Positions 37,056 to 46,060 of a DNA stretch of 64,000 nucleotides are shown here, in pieces. Position numbers and translations under genes: made by a program. Every line of letters begins with the position of its first letter. Within the stretch, counting starts at the first letter, position 1. Source of the stretch: Lichenicoccus sp964242335 (lineage in GTDB: Bacteria; Pseudomonadota; Alphaproteobacteria; Acetobacterales; Acetobacteraceae); assembly GCA_964242335.1 (NCBI GenBank), contig CAXTAY010000002.1, positions 1 to 64,000 on the forward strand. Direction: 5' to 3'. The notes beneath the pieces were generated by a model. That model worked only from the letters and a program-made list of their open reading frames with translations. It was not told where the DNA came from and did no database searches.

Positions 37056-38327
37056 TTGGGCCGGACCGCCGCCATCACGGCCATCACCATCAGGCCGCCG
37101 GGACGTCCGCTGCGCGGCCGGGTCACGCCGCCGGGGTCCAAGTCGATCACCAACCGGGTGCTGCTGCTGGCGGCGCTGGCGCAGGGCGACAGCCTGCTCA
37201 CCGGCGCGCTGAAGAGCGACGACACCGCCTACATGGCGCAGGCGCTGGGCCAGATGGGTGTCGCGATCGAGGAGCCGGACGCCACCAGCTTCCGGGTGCA
37301 CGGCCACGGGCGACTGCAGGCTCCCGCGGCGCCGCTGTTCCTCGGCAACGCCGGCACCGCCACCCGCTTCCTGACTGCGGCGGCGGCACTGGTGCACGGC
37401 ACCGTGGTGCTCGACGGCGACGACCACATGCGCACGCGCCCGATCGCACCGCTGGTCCACGCCCTGACGGCGCTCGGGGTGCGCGCGACCGCTCCGTCCG
37501 GCTGCCCGCCGGTGCGCATCGAGGGTGAGGGGCGGCTCCGCCCCGGCCGGGTGTCGATCGATTCCCGGCTGTCCAGCCAGTACGTCTCGGCGCTGCTGAT
37601 GCTCGCCGCCTGCGGCGAAGGGGCGGTCGAGGTGGCGCTGCAGGGTGGGGAGATCGGCGCCCGCGGCTATGTCGAGCTCACCCTGGGTGCGATGCGCCGC
37701 TTCGGTGCCGCGCCGCAGCCGATCGGCGACGGCGCCTGGCGGGTGCCGCCGACCGGCTACCGCGCCGCCGACGTGCGGATCGAGCCCGACGCGTCCGCCG
37801 CCACCTACCTGTGGGCAGCGGCGCGGCTGACCGGCGGCGCGGTGGAGCTCGGCGTGGCACCCGCCGACTTCACCCAGCCCGACGCCGCGGCCTGGCGCTT
37901 CATCGAGCGTTTCCCCGAGATGCCGGCGCGGATCGACGGCGCGCAGATGCAGGACGCGGTGCCGACGCTCGCGGTGCTGGCCGCCTTCAACCGCCATCCG
38001 GTGCGCTTCACCGGCATCGCCAACCTGCGCGTCAAGGAATGCGACCGGGTGCGCGCTCTCGCGACCGAGCTATGCCGCATCCGCCCGGGTCTCGCGCGCG
38101 AGGAGGGCGACGACCTGCTGGTGGCCGCGGACCCCTCGCTGGCGGGCGCGTTCCTGCCGACGCGGATCGAGACCTACGACGACCACCGGATCGCGATGAG
38201 TTTCGCCCTCGCCGGGCTGAAGCTGGGCGGGATCACTATCCAGGGCGCGGATTGCGTGGGAAAGACCTATCCTGGCTACTGGGACGCGCTGGCATCGCTG
38301 GGCGTGTCGATCGAGGCGGCGGCATGA
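37056..38327 (+). CDS. aroA: 3-phosphoshikimate 1-carboxyvinyltransferase (EPSP synthase)
   Basis: AroA joins shikimate 3-phosphate and PEP in the aromatic amino acid pathway. The 423-residue product contains PGSKSITNRVLLLAAL, LGNAGTATRFLTAA, the DGDDHMRTRPI segment, DSRLSSQYVSALLM and IETYDDHRIAMSF with catalytic residues. The only in-frame start found is TTG at 37056, without a clear SD, so the first residues are uncertain. Its last bases overlap the following kinase gene (ATGA at 38324-38327). Confidence 0.94.
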   Translation: MGRTAAITAITIRPPGRPLRGRVTPPGSKSITNRVLLLAALAQGDSLLTGALKSDDTAYMAQALGQMGVAIEEPDATSFRVHGHGRLQAPAAPLFLGNAGTATRFLTAAAALVHGTVVLDGDDHMRTRPIAPLVHALTALGVRATAPSGCPPVRIEGEGRLRPGRVSIDSRLSSQYVSALLMLAACGEGAVEVALQGGEIGARGYVELTLGAMRRFGAAPQPIGDGAWRVPPTGYRAADVRIEPDASAATYLWAAARLTGGAVELGVAPADFTQPDAAAWRFIERFPEMPARIDGAQMQDAVPTLAVLAAFNRHPVRFTGIANLRVKECDRVRALATELCRIRPGLAREEGDDLLVAADPSLAGAFLPTRIETYDDHRIAMSFALAGLKLGGITIQGADCVGKTYPGYWDALASLGVSIEAAA

Positions 38328-39274
38328 TCGTGATCTGCGGGGACGCGCTGATCGACTTCCTTCCCGTGCAGGCCGAGGGCCGTGCCGCCTACGTGCCGGC
38401 TCCCGGCGGCTCCTGCCGCAACATCGCCAGCGGGCTGGGCCGGCTGGGTGCCGCGGTCGGCTTCATGGGCGGCCTGTCCACCGATTTCTTCGGCGACCTG
38501 ATCGCGGACTCGCTGCGCCGGGACGGCGTCTCGCTCGACTACGCCGCGCGCCTGGCGGACTCCAGCACGCTGGCGTTCGTGCGGCTCGGCGAGGGCGAGC
38601 CGGCCTACGCCTTCTACGACCAGGGCAGCGCGCACCGGAGCTGGACCCGTGCGGCGAGCCCGGCGCTGGACGATGCGGTGACGGCGCTGCATGTCGGCTC
38701 GCTGACCCTGATCGCGCCGCCGGTGGCCGACGAGATCCTGCTGCTGATGCGCGCGCAGAAGGGCAGGCGGGTGCTGGCGATCGACCCGAACTGCCGTCCC
38801 GGCATGACCAGCGACCTGCCCGGCTACCGGGCGCGCCTGAACCAGATGTTCCAGCTCGCCGACATCATCAAGCTGTCGGTGGCCGACCTCGAATATCTGC
38901 GTCCCGGCGCCGACCCGGAGCGCATCGCGCGCGACTGGATCGCCGCCGGCGCCAGCCTGGTGGTGCTGACCCGCGGGGGCGACGGCGCCAGCGCCTGGAC
39001 CCGGGAGGGCCGGGGAGATGGCCACGTGAGCGTGCCGGCCGCGCGCATCACGCTGGTTGACACGGTGGGCGCCGGCGACAGCTTCATCGCGGCGGTATTA
39101 TTCCAGCTCGAGCGGATGGGTCTGCTGACGGTGGGCAGCCTGGACCGCATCGGCCGCGCCGAGGCGCAGGCGGTGCTCGCCTTCGCGGTCCGGGTCGCGG
39201 CGATCACCTGCAGCCGGGCCGGCGCCGACCCGCCGTGGCTGCGCGAGCTCGAACCACCAGCCCCGCCAACCTAG
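38324..39274 (+). CDS. PfkB family sugar kinase (fructokinase-like)
   Basis: A 316-residue ribokinase-family protein. GDALIDFLP opens the chain, PGGSCRNIASGLGRLG and GGLSTDFFGDLIADSL are the PfkB N-terminal signature, DPNCRPGM and VLTRGGDGA lie in the middle, and DTVGAGDSFIAAVL near residue 245 holds the catalytic Asp and anion hole. Fructose is the likeliest substrate from motif style, but ribose or another sugar cannot be excluded. Coupled to aroA by an ATGA overlap. Converges with the MotB-like gene. Confidence 0.85.
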   Translation: MIVICGDALIDFLPVQAEGRAAYVPAPGGSCRNIASGLGRLGAAVGFMGGLSTDFFGDLIADSLRRDGVSLDYAARLADSSTLAFVRLGEGEPAYAFYDQGSAHRSWTRAASPALDDAVTALHVGSLTLIAPPVADEILLLMRAQKGRRVLAIDPNCRPGMTSDLPGYRARLNQMFQLADIIKLSVADLEYLRPGADPERIARDWIAAGASLVVLTRGGDGASAWTREGRGDGHVSVPAARITLVDTVGAGDSFIAAVLFQLERMGLLTVGSLDRIGRAEAQAVLAFAVRVAAITCSRAGADPPWLRELEPPAPPT

Positions 39275-39316
39275 AACGAGAGAACGATCAGGCGCCCGCA
39301 GGGCCGGGGCCCGACT

Positions 39317-40330
39317 TCAACGATCGGTCAGACGCAGCTCGATGCGGCGGTTCTTGGCGAAAGCCTCCGGGGTGCTTCCGGGATCGAGCGGCTGATACTC
39401 CGAGAACGCCGCCGCGGCGACGTTCTGCGGCCGCACCCCCTCGTCGATCAGCAGCTTGACCACGGTGATGGCGCGCCCCGCCGAGAGCTCCCAGTTGGTG
39501 GCGAAGTGGCCGCCGGTGATGCGCTGCCGGTCGGCGTGACCGTCGACGCGCAGCACCCAGGGCAGGTCGGGCGGGATCTCGGCGGCGATCTGCTTCAGCG
39601 TGCCGGCCAGCGCGCGCATCTGCTCGGCCCCCGGCTTTGACAGCTCCGCACTACCCGGCGGGAACAGCACCTCGCTCTGGAACACGAAGCGGTCGCCGAC
39701 CACGCGTATGCCGGGACGGTTGGCGAGCACCTGGCTCAGTCGGCCGAAGAACTCCGAGCGGTAGCGCTTGAGCTGCTCGACCTTGTCGGCCAGTGCCAGG
39801 TTGAGCTTGTTGCCGAGGTCGCTGATCTTGGCGTCGCGGTCGCGCACGTCCTTCTGGGTGATGTCGAGCGCTTCGGTGATCGCCGCGAGCTGCTTCTCCA
39901 GCTCGGCGAGCTGCTGGTTGAGCAGTGCCACCTGAGCCTGGGCGTCGCTGCCCAGCTTCGCCTGGGTCTGCGCCCGGCTGGTCTCCTGCGCCAGCTGAGC
40001 GCCGAGCGATTGTGCCTGGGCCTGGGCCTGCGCCTGCAGCGCGCCGCGAGCGGCCTCGCTGCGGTCGCGCTGCGCGCGCAGGGTCGCCACCGACAGGCCG
40101 AGATCGTGGGTCTTGACCCGCTCCAGCGACAGCAGCTCGGTCAGCTGCGCCATCTCGCTCTGCAGCCGGTCCAGCACGTGCTGCCGGCCGTTCAGCGCCA
40201 CCGACAGGAAGGCCTGCGCCAGCACGAACACCAGCAGCACGAAGATGATGACCATGAGCAGCGTCGACAGCGCGTCGACGTAGCCGGGCCATGCATCGAG
40301 CCCGTTGCGGGTGCTGTGCCGCCGTCTCAT
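39317..40330 (-). CDS. MotB/OmpA-like peptidoglycan-binding membrane protein
   Basis: The 337-residue product has a short cytoplasmic tail, one membrane helix (about 22-45, ALSTLLMVIIFVLLVFVLAQAF), a coiled coil of about 140 residues rich in Gln/Ala/Leu, and a C-terminal OmpA/MotB domain (VDGHADRQRITGG, NWELSAGRAITVVKLL) that should bind peptidoglycan. An acidic residue lies just before the helix (GYVDALS), as in MotB/ExbD/TolR. With the MotA-like gene upstream (24-base gap) it forms a predicted ion-driven envelope complex. No flagellar genes are nearby, so a stator role is not supported. Confidence 0.85.
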   Translation of the reverse strand: MRRRHSTRNGLDAWPGYVDALSTLLMVIIFVLLVFVLAQAFLSVALNGRQHVLDRLQSEMAQLTELLSLERVKTHDLGLSVATLRAQRDRSEAARGALQAQAQAQAQSLGAQLAQETSRAQTQAKLGSDAQAQVALLNQQLAELEKQLAAITEALDITQKDVRDRDAKISDLGNKLNLALADKVEQLKRYRSEFFGRLSQVLANRPGIRVVGDRFVFQSEVLFPPGSAELSKPGAEQMRALAGTLKQIAAEIPPDLPWVLRVDGHADRQRITGGHFATNWELSAGRAITVVKLLIDEGVRPQNVAAAAFSEYQPLDPGSTPEAFAKNRRIELRLTDR

Positions 40331-40354
40331 CGGGGTCGCTCGCCCGCCGCGGCG

Positions 40355-41497
40355 CTAGCTCGCATTCTCGCCCCCGAGTGCCGCCAGCGTGCGGGTCAGC
40401 AGCCGCAGGTCGCCGCGCAGCTCGGCGGTGCTCTGGGCACGGCCCTGCTCGCCTTCGTTGAGCATGCGCCCGAGCAGGCGCTCGACGTTGCGCATGTGGT
40501 CGCGCAGGCCGTCGGCGCCGCCATCCTGACCGTCGCGCGCCTCGGCGAGGCGGCGCAGCACCGGCGTCAGTCCAGCCTGGTTCTCGGCGAGGCGCTGCAT
40601 CAGCTGCTGGTTGGCGCGCATCATCTCGGTCAGGTTGGAGATGCGCTCCGACAGCGTCGCCATGGTGTGGTTGTGCGCCGAGCGGCCCTCCTCGCCGCGC
40701 GCAAGCACCGACTGCAGCCCGTCCAGGTTCTCCGCCGTCTGCTCGAGCAGCGCCTGCACGTAGGCCGGGATCGGTGCCTCGCCCTCGCCGGCAAAGCCGC
40801 CGGAGAAGCGGGTGATGCCGGCCAGCCATTCCTCCAGCTCGTTGAAGAAGCGGTTCTGCGCCTGCCCCGCGGTCAGGTCGAGGAAGCCCAGTACCAGCGC
40901 GCCGGCGAGGCCGAACATTGAGCCGGAGAAGGCGGTGCCCATGCCGTGCAGCGGACGCGCCAGCCCGCTCTTGAGCTGGTCGAACATCTGGTTGACGTCG
41001 CCGGAGCCGATCGAGAGGTTGCCGATCACCGAGGAGATCGAGCTCACCGTCAGCAGCAGCCCGTAGAAGGTGCCGAGCAGGCCGAGGAAGATCAGCAGGC
41101 CGGTCATGTAGCGCGACAGCTCGCGGCTCTCGTCGAGTCGCGAGGACAGGCTGTCGAGCAGGCTGCGCATCGCCGGCGTCGACAGGGTCAACCGGTCGCT
41201 GCGGTTGCGCGAGGCGAGCATCGAGGCCATCGGCGCCAGCAGCTTCGGCGGCGCCGGCGGCGCCAGCCCGGCACGCGGCTGGCGCAGGGTCTCGAGCCAG
41301 CGCACCTCCGGCAGCAGCCGCAGCACCATCACCAGGTTCCAGATGATGCCGAGCGCCAGCACCCCCAGGATCAACCCGTCCAGCAGCGGGTTGTTCTCGA
41401 ACGCCGAGAGCAGCGTGCGCCAGAGCAGCGCGGTCGCCGCGGCCACCACCGCGAGGAAGATCAGCATGCGGATGACGTAGGTGGTCGGACGGGTCAT
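40355..41497 (-). CDS. MotA/TolQ/ExbB-family proton channel-like protein
   Basis: A 380-residue protein with two N-terminal membrane helices (about 10-28 and 36-60), a loop, two further helices (MTGLLIFLGLLGTFYGLLLTV and GTAFSGSMFGLAGALVLGFLDL) that form the MotA/ExbB-type core, and a C-terminal cytoplasmic helical region of about 170 residues. Partner of the MotB-like protein encoded downstream. The gene's start overlaps the stop of the upstream OmpA-like gene (ATGA). The pair may drive an envelope process such as cell-wall or outer-membrane coupling, by inference only. Confidence 0.83.
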   Translation of the reverse strand: MTRPTTYVIRMLIFLAVVAAATALLWRTLLSAFENNPLLDGLILGVLALGIIWNLVMVLRLLPEVRWLETLRQPRAGLAPPAPPKLLAPMASMLASRNRSDRLTLSTPAMRSLLDSLSSRLDESRELSRYMTGLLIFLGLLGTFYGLLLTVSSISSVIGNLSIGSGDVNQMFDQLKSGLARPLHGMGTAFSGSMFGLAGALVLGFLDLTAGQAQNRFFNELEEWLAGITRFSGGFAGEGEAPIPAYVQALLEQTAENLDGLQSVLARGEEGRSAHNHTMATLSERISNLTEMMRANQQLMQRLAENQAGLTPVLRRLAEARDGQDGGADGLRDHMRNVERLLGRMLNEGEQGRAQSTAELRGDLRLLTRTLAALGGENAS

Positions 41498-42324
41498 GGT
41501 GCTGTGGCTGCCTTGCCGGATGCGGCGTGAGCGTGATCGGATGTCGGGGCGCCGGCGGTCCCCTGGGTGGATGGCGGGGCGAATGGCGGGGCGGCCGGGG
41601 GCGGCGTCGGCTGCAGGGCATCGGAGCGGGTCAGGTCGATGCGGTCGGCCGGCCCGCCATCGTGCGGCTGGCCGATGGCGCGCACGTAGATGCGCGTCGA
41701 GGCGACGCCGCCGTTGATCAGCACCGCGCGCGCTGCGAGGCCGCGCGCCAGCGACATGCGCCGCGGCGTCGACGGGTCGTCGGCGGTGCCGCTGCCGTAG
41801 GCGTCGATCTGTGCGCGCGCGTCCGGATCGGCCTTGAGCTGCCGCGTGAAGGCCTGGAGCGCCTGCATGTTGGACTGGTTGAGATCGGCACTGCCGTCGC
41901 CGAAGGTGAGACGGGCGCCGCCCTCGATCGTGCTCGGCGCCCCGGCGGCGGTCGCCACCACGGGAACCGGCGGCGGCGGCGGCTCGGGATGCAGCGGCAC
42001 GTCGATCACCGGCGCCTTGATCACCGGCGGCGGCGGCGGTGCCGGCGGTATGGTCGGCGACGGAGCGGCGGCCGCGGGCTTCGCCGGCGTGGCCGGGACG
42101 GAGGCGCGGGGGTGGCGCGCGGCGCGGTGCGCGGCAGCCCTGTGCGAGCCTGCCTTCGGCGCATCCGGACCCGGACCGAGTGCGTCCAGCGCGCGGGTGT
42201 CGCCGCCCGAGGACGCGCCCCCGGAAGCATCCTGGGCCATGGCAGGCATCGACCCGGCGATACCGGGCGACAGCACCAGCGCCCCGGTCAGCGCGAGGAT
42301 CGAAAGGGAGACTCCGCGTTGCAC
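41494..42324 (-). CDS. OmpA-family-like periplasmic protein with Pro-rich region
   Basis: The 276-residue product starts with a signal peptide (MQRGVSLSILALTGALVLSPGIAGSMPAMAQ), continues with a His/Ala/Pro-rich region of about 90 residues, then an OmpA-like fold (RLTFGDGSADLNQSNMQALQAF, DAYGSGTADDPSTPRRMSLARGLAARAVLINGG) and a Pro/Ala tail. It leads the three-gene MotA/MotB-like operon (ATGA overlap) and is probably the periplasmic accessory of that complex. The peptidoglycan-binding Asp/Arg positions differ from Pal, so binding is uncertain. Confidence 0.75.
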   Translation of the reverse strand: MQRGVSLSILALTGALVLSPGIAGSMPAMAQDASGGASSGGDTRALDALGPGPDAPKAGSHRAAAHRAARHPRASVPATPAKPAAAAPSPTIPPAPPPPPVIKAPVIDVPLHPEPPPPPVPVVATAAGAPSTIEGGARLTFGDGSADLNQSNMQALQAFTRQLKADPDARAQIDAYGSGTADDPSTPRRMSLARGLAARAVLINGGVASTRIYVRAIGQPHDGGPADRIDLTRSDALQPTPPPAAPPFAPPSTQGTAGAPTSDHAHAASGKAATAP

Positions 42325-42375
42325 GGGGAGATTCTAGACGAGCGCCGGTGGATGCTCAACCGGTCGGCGGCTCGA

Positions 42376-43200
42376 TCAGCCGCCGGCGGAGACGATCTCT
42401 CGCAGCTTGGCGTGCAGCCCGGTATTGGCCGCCACCACGTCGCACTCCGCTCCCATCGCCTGATGGTCGCGGCCCTCCGGGTCGGTCGCGTAGCCGCCGG
42501 CCTCGCGCACCATCAGCAGCCCCGCGGCGCAGTCCCACGGCTTGACCCCGAGCTCCCAGTAGCCGTCGAAGCGTCCGGCGGCGACCCAGGCGAGATCCAG
42601 TGCCGCGGCGCCGAAGCGGCGTATCCCGGCGACCTGCGGCATCAGCGCACCCAGGATGCGCGCGAACGGCAGCCGCCGGCGCGCCGGGATCGCCGCGAAC
42701 GGGATGCCGGTGGCGAACACCGCCTCGGAGATGTCGCGCCGCGCGGAGACGCGCAGTCGCCGGTCGTTGAGGTAGGCGCCCGCACCCTTCTCGGCCCAGT
42801 ACATCTCGTTGCCGGCCGGGTTGTAGACCATGCCGGCGACGATCTCGGCGTCGCCGTCGGGCAGCCGCTTCTGCAGCGCGATGCTGATCGCCCAGTGCGG
42901 CATGCCGTGCAGGAAGTTGGTGGTGCCGTCGAGCGGATCGACGACCCAGCGCCAGGACCAGTTGTCGCCGCCGGACGCCCCGCTCTCCTCCATCAGGAAG
43001 GCGTAGCCGGGCCGCGCCCGCGCCAGCTCCTCGCGTATCGTCGCCTCGGCGCGCAGGTCCGCCTGGCTGACGAAGTCCGAAGGGCCCTTGATGCTGACCT
43101 GGAGCTGCTCGACCTCGTTGAAGTCGCGCAGCAGCCGCTTCGCCGCCTTGCCCGCCGCGTTCTGCATCACCGTCATGTGCGGGGAAAGGCGCTGCTGCAT
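42376..43200 (-). CDS. suhB: Inositol monophosphatase family protein
   Basis: The 274-residue product has the metal-binding motifs of the IMPase family: MEESGA, WVVDPLDGTTNFLHGMPHWAISIAL and WDCAAGLLMVREAGG. It hydrolyses a sugar or inositol phosphate; the gene name suhB is the usual annotation for such proteobacterial homologues, which may also take part in ribosomal RNA antitermination. It lies 4 bases downstream of efp and is followed by the envelope operon after 51 bases. Confidence 0.9.
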   Translation of the reverse strand: MQQRLSPHMTVMQNAAGKAAKRLLRDFNEVEQLQVSIKGPSDFVSQADLRAEATIREELARARPGYAFLMEESGASGGDNWSWRWVVDPLDGTTNFLHGMPHWAISIALQKRLPDGDAEIVAGMVYNPAGNEMYWAEKGAGAYLNDRRLRVSARRDISEAVFATGIPFAAIPARRRLPFARILGALMPQVAGIRRFGAAALDLAWVAAGRFDGYWELGVKPWDCAAGLLMVREAGGYATDPEGRDHQAMGAECDVVAANTGLHAKLREIVSAGG

Positions 43201-43204
43201 GGGC

Positions 43205-43771
43205 TCAGCCCTTGGCGCGTTCGACGTAGCTCGCGTCCTCGGTGCGCACCACGATGCGTTCGCCGGTCTCGATGAACGGCGGCACCATGGTCTTGACCCC
43301 GTTGGAGAGCCTGGCCGGCTTGTACGAGGAGGTGGCGGTCTGTCCCTTGACCACCGGGTCGGCCTCGACGATCTCGAGCACCACGCTGACCGGCAGGTGG
43401 ATCGCCACCGGGTCGCCCTCGACCAGGTCGACGATGACCTCCATGTTGTCCTGCAGGAACGCGGTGGCCTCGCCCAGGATCGCCGCCGGGATCATCGCCT
43501 GCTCGAAGGTCTCGGGGTCCATCAGCACCAGGTTGTCGCCGTCGGTGTAGGAGTAGGTGTATTCCTTCTCCTCGGTGATCAGCCGCTCGACGGTGTCGGC
43601 GGTGCGCCAGCGCTCGTTGGTCTTGTTGCCGGTCTTGAGGTCGCGCATCTCGACCTGGATGAAGGCGCCGCCCTTGCCCGGGGAGATGATCTGCTGCTTG
43701 ATCACGGTCCAGCGCCGCCCGTCATGCTCGATGACCTGTCCGGCCCTGATCAGGTTGGCCTGCTGCTTCAT
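43205..43771 (-). CDS. efp: Elongation factor P
   Basis: EF-P rescues ribosomes stalled at polyproline. The 188-residue product has the KOW-like domain with the modified loop SPGKGG (Lys33 is the predicted beta-lysylation site), two OB-type domains and the C-terminal KTMVPPFIETGERIVVRTEDASYVERAKG-like end. ATG at 43771 fits the conserved N-terminus. Both modification enzymes, epmB and epmA, lie just upstream. Several Pro-rich proteins in this window (tolA, TonB-like, OmpA-like) are natural clients. Confidence 0.96.
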   Translation of the reverse strand: MKQQANLIRAGQVIEHDGRRWTVIKQQIISPGKGGAFIQVEMRDLKTGNKTNERWRTADTVERLITEEKEYTYSYTDGDNLVLMDPETFEQAMIPAAILGEATAFLQDNMEVIVDLVEGDPVAIHLPVSVVLEIVEADPVVKGQTATSSYKPARLSNGVKTMVPPFIETGERIVVRTEDASYVERAKG

Positions 43772-43820
43772 CTTCGGACTCTGCGTCTGTGAGAGGCGGG
43801 GGTGTGGGGAAGGCGGGCTT

Positions 43821-44900
43821 CTATCCCGCGACCGGGTCCGGAGCAAGCGTCGGGGGGAGCGGGTGGCTGCCGCCCTGCGGGTCGCGCACCCGCCCCGACG
43901 GCAGGTCCAGGTAGTCCGGCCCGATCGGCACCTTGCCGTGGCCGCCGGCGATGTCGAGCACGTAGGTCGGCCAGGCGAGGCCGGTGACGCGACCGCGCAG
44001 AGCCGCGAGCAGCGCCCTGCCCTGCTCCACCGGCACCTGGAATCGCGCGGTGCCGGGGGCGGGGTCCAGCTGATGCAGGTAGTACGGCTTGATCCTGGCG
44101 GCCACCATGGCGCGCAGCAGCGCCTCCAGTGCGTCGGCGCTGTCGTTGACGCCGCGCAGCAGCACCGACTGGCCGAGCACCGGGATCGCGCGCGCCTGCA
44201 CCCGCCGCACCGCCGCGACCGCGTCGCGGGTGAACTCGCGCGCGTGGTTGGCGTGCAGCACCAGCCACATCGCCTTGTCGGTGTCGAGTGCGGCCGCCAG
44301 CGCGTCGTCGAGCCGCGTTGGATCCGCCACCGGCACCCGGCTGTGGATGCGCACCGTATGCACGTGGGCGATGCCGTCGAGGGCGGCGACGATGCGGCCG
44401 AGGCGGCGCGGCGACAGCATCAGCGGATCGCCGCCGGTCAGGATCACCTCGCCGATCGCGGGGTGGTCGCGCAGCCAGTCGAGTGCACGCTCCAGTGCGG
44501 CGTCGTCGAGCACCCCGCCGCCGGGTCCCACATGCTCGCGCCGGAAGCAGAACCGGCAATAGAGCGGGCAGACCAGCAGCGGCTTGAGCAGGGCGCGGTC
44601 GGCGTAGCGGTGCACGATCCCCGGCACCGGCGAGAAGGCGTCGTCGCCGATCGGGTCGGCCAGTTCGTGCGGCGCTGCATGCAGCTCCGCGGGATCCGGC
44701 ACCACCTGCAGCGCGATCGGATCGCCGACCCGCTCGATCAGCGCGAGGAAGGCGGGCGGGATCAGGGTGGCGAAGCGGTCGCCGACCGCGGCCAGCGCCG
44801 CCCGCTCGTCCTCGGGCGCCAGACCGGCGCGGATCAGCCCGTCGGCGTCGCGTATGCCGCGTCCTGCCGAGCCGGTGCGCGTCTGGTTGCCGATCGCCAT
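43821..44900 (-). CDS. epmB: EF-P lysine 2,3-aminomutase EpmB
   Basis: EpmB is a radical-SAM, PLP-dependent enzyme that makes (R)-beta-lysine for EF-P. The 359-residue product has the iron-sulfur motif CPLYCRFCFR (Cys111, Cys115, Cys118), VILTGGDPLM, RIHSRVPVADP and the PLP-lysine region KPYYLHQLD. It lacks the extra C-terminal domain of catabolic lysine aminomutases, and its place between efp and epmA supports the EF-P role. Divergent from epmA with a 23-base gap. Confidence 0.93.
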   Translation of the reverse strand: MAIGNQTRTGSAGRGIRDADGLIRAGLAPEDERAALAAVGDRFATLIPPAFLALIERVGDPIALQVVPDPAELHAAPHELADPIGDDAFSPVPGIVHRYADRALLKPLLVCPLYCRFCFRREHVGPGGGVLDDAALERALDWLRDHPAIGEVILTGGDPLMLSPRRLGRIVAALDGIAHVHTVRIHSRVPVADPTRLDDALAAALDTDKAMWLVLHANHAREFTRDAVAAVRRVQARAIPVLGQSVLLRGVNDSADALEALLRAMVAARIKPYYLHQLDPAPGTARFQVPVEQGRALLAALRGRVTGLAWPTYVLDIAGGHGKVPIGPDYLDLPSGRVRDPQGGSHPLPPTLAPDPVAG

Positions 44901-44923
44901 GCCGGCGCTGTACTGCCCCGGGG

Positions 44924-45943
44924 ATGAACCCGCAACCTGGCGGCCGGCCGCACCGGCGCCCCCGCAGCTCCATCGCCGACCGGCTGCCGCTGCTGCGCCG
45001 GCGGGCCATGCTGGCGCGAGCGGTGCGCGCCTTCTTCGACGCCCGCGGCTACCTGGAGGTGGAGACGCCGTACGCGGTCGCGACCCCGGGGGAGGAGGTG
45101 CATCTGCTGCCGTTCCGCACCGAGCGGATCGCCACCGATGGCAGCCGCGAGCGGCTGTTCCTGCACACCAGCCCGGAATTCGCGATGAAGCGCGTGGTGG
45201 CGGCGACCGGCCTGCCGGTGTTCCAGCTCGCCCGGGTGTGGCGCAACGGCGAGGGCAGCGCGCTGCACGCCGCCGAATTCACCATGCTGGAATGGTATCG
45301 CCCCGGCGCCGACCTGGCCTCTCTGATGGACGAGACCGAGGCGCTGCTGCGCGCGACCCTGCCGCCGCGCCTGTCGCGCGACGGGTGCCACTGCGTCATC
45401 GACGCGCCGTTCGAGCGGCTGCGGCTGCAGCAGGCGTTCGCCCGCGATCTCGGCGCCGACCTGCTCGCGACCGACGGCAACGCCGGGGCACTGGCGGCCG
45501 AGGCGGGGATCGCGCTGCGTGCCGGCGAGGACTGGGAGGACCTGTTCTTCCGGCTGCTGCTGGCCGCGGTCGAGCCCGCGATCGGCCGCGCCCGGCCCAC
45601 CTTCCTGACCCACTGGCCGTCGAGCCAGGCGGCGCTGGCGCGGCGCGATCCGGACGATCCGCGCGCGGCACTGCGCTTCGAGCTGTACGCGTGCGGCATC
45701 GAGCTCGCCAACGCCTTCGAGGAGCTGACCGATCCGGCGGAGCAGCGCGCCCGGTTCCTGCACGACCGCGCCCGGCGCGTCGCGCTCGACCCGGCAGCGG
45801 AGCGCTGGCCGCTCGACGAGGCGCTGCTGGAGGCACTCGCCGACCTGCCGCCCTGCGCCGGCGCCGCACTCGGCTTCGACCGGCTGGCGCTGCTCGCCAG
45901 CGGTGCCGAGCACCTGTCCGACATCCTCTGGCTGGGCGGCTGA
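44924..45943 (+). CDS. epmA: EF-P beta-lysine ligase EpmA (PoxA/GenX)
   Basis: EpmA is a paralogue of the lysyl-tRNA synthetase catalytic core that attaches beta-lysine to EF-P Lys33. The 339-residue product has no anticodon-binding domain and carries class II motifs: RGYLEVETPY (motif 1), FLHTSPEFAMKR and RVWRNGEGSALHAAEFTMLEWYR (motif 2), and GAALGFDRLALLASG (motif 3). The first 20 residues are basic and variable. Start taken at ATG 44924. epmC (hydroxylase) was not seen in the window. Confidence 0.94.
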   Translation: MNPQPGGRPHRRPRSSIADRLPLLRRRAMLARAVRAFFDARGYLEVETPYAVATPGEEVHLLPFRTERIATDGSRERLFLHTSPEFAMKRVVAATGLPVFQLARVWRNGEGSALHAAEFTMLEWYRPGADLASLMDETEALLRATLPPRLSRDGCHCVIDAPFERLRLQQAFARDLGADLLATDGNAGALAAEAGIALRAGEDWEDLFFRLLLAAVEPAIGRARPTFLTHWPSSQAALARRDPDDPRAALRFELYACGIELANAFEELTDPAEQRARFLHDRARRVALDPAAERWPLDEALLEALADLPPCAGAALGFDRLALLASGAEHLSDILWLGG

Positions 45944-46060
45944 GACCGCGCCGGATCCGGCGTGGCGCCGCTAATCCGCGGCCACGTCTTGATCCTGGCC
46001 GACGCCTCCTACGTTGTAATCATCAGCATCCCGCACCCCCTCCATCGGTAAGGTTGTTCC

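Noticed and set aside
39317..41497. MotA/MotB-like pair as a Zorya-type defence system
   Set aside because: There are no ZorC, ZorD or ZorE-like genes nearby. Neighbours are an OmpA-like protein, IMPase and efp, and the MotB-like protein has an ordinary peptidoglycan-binding domain.
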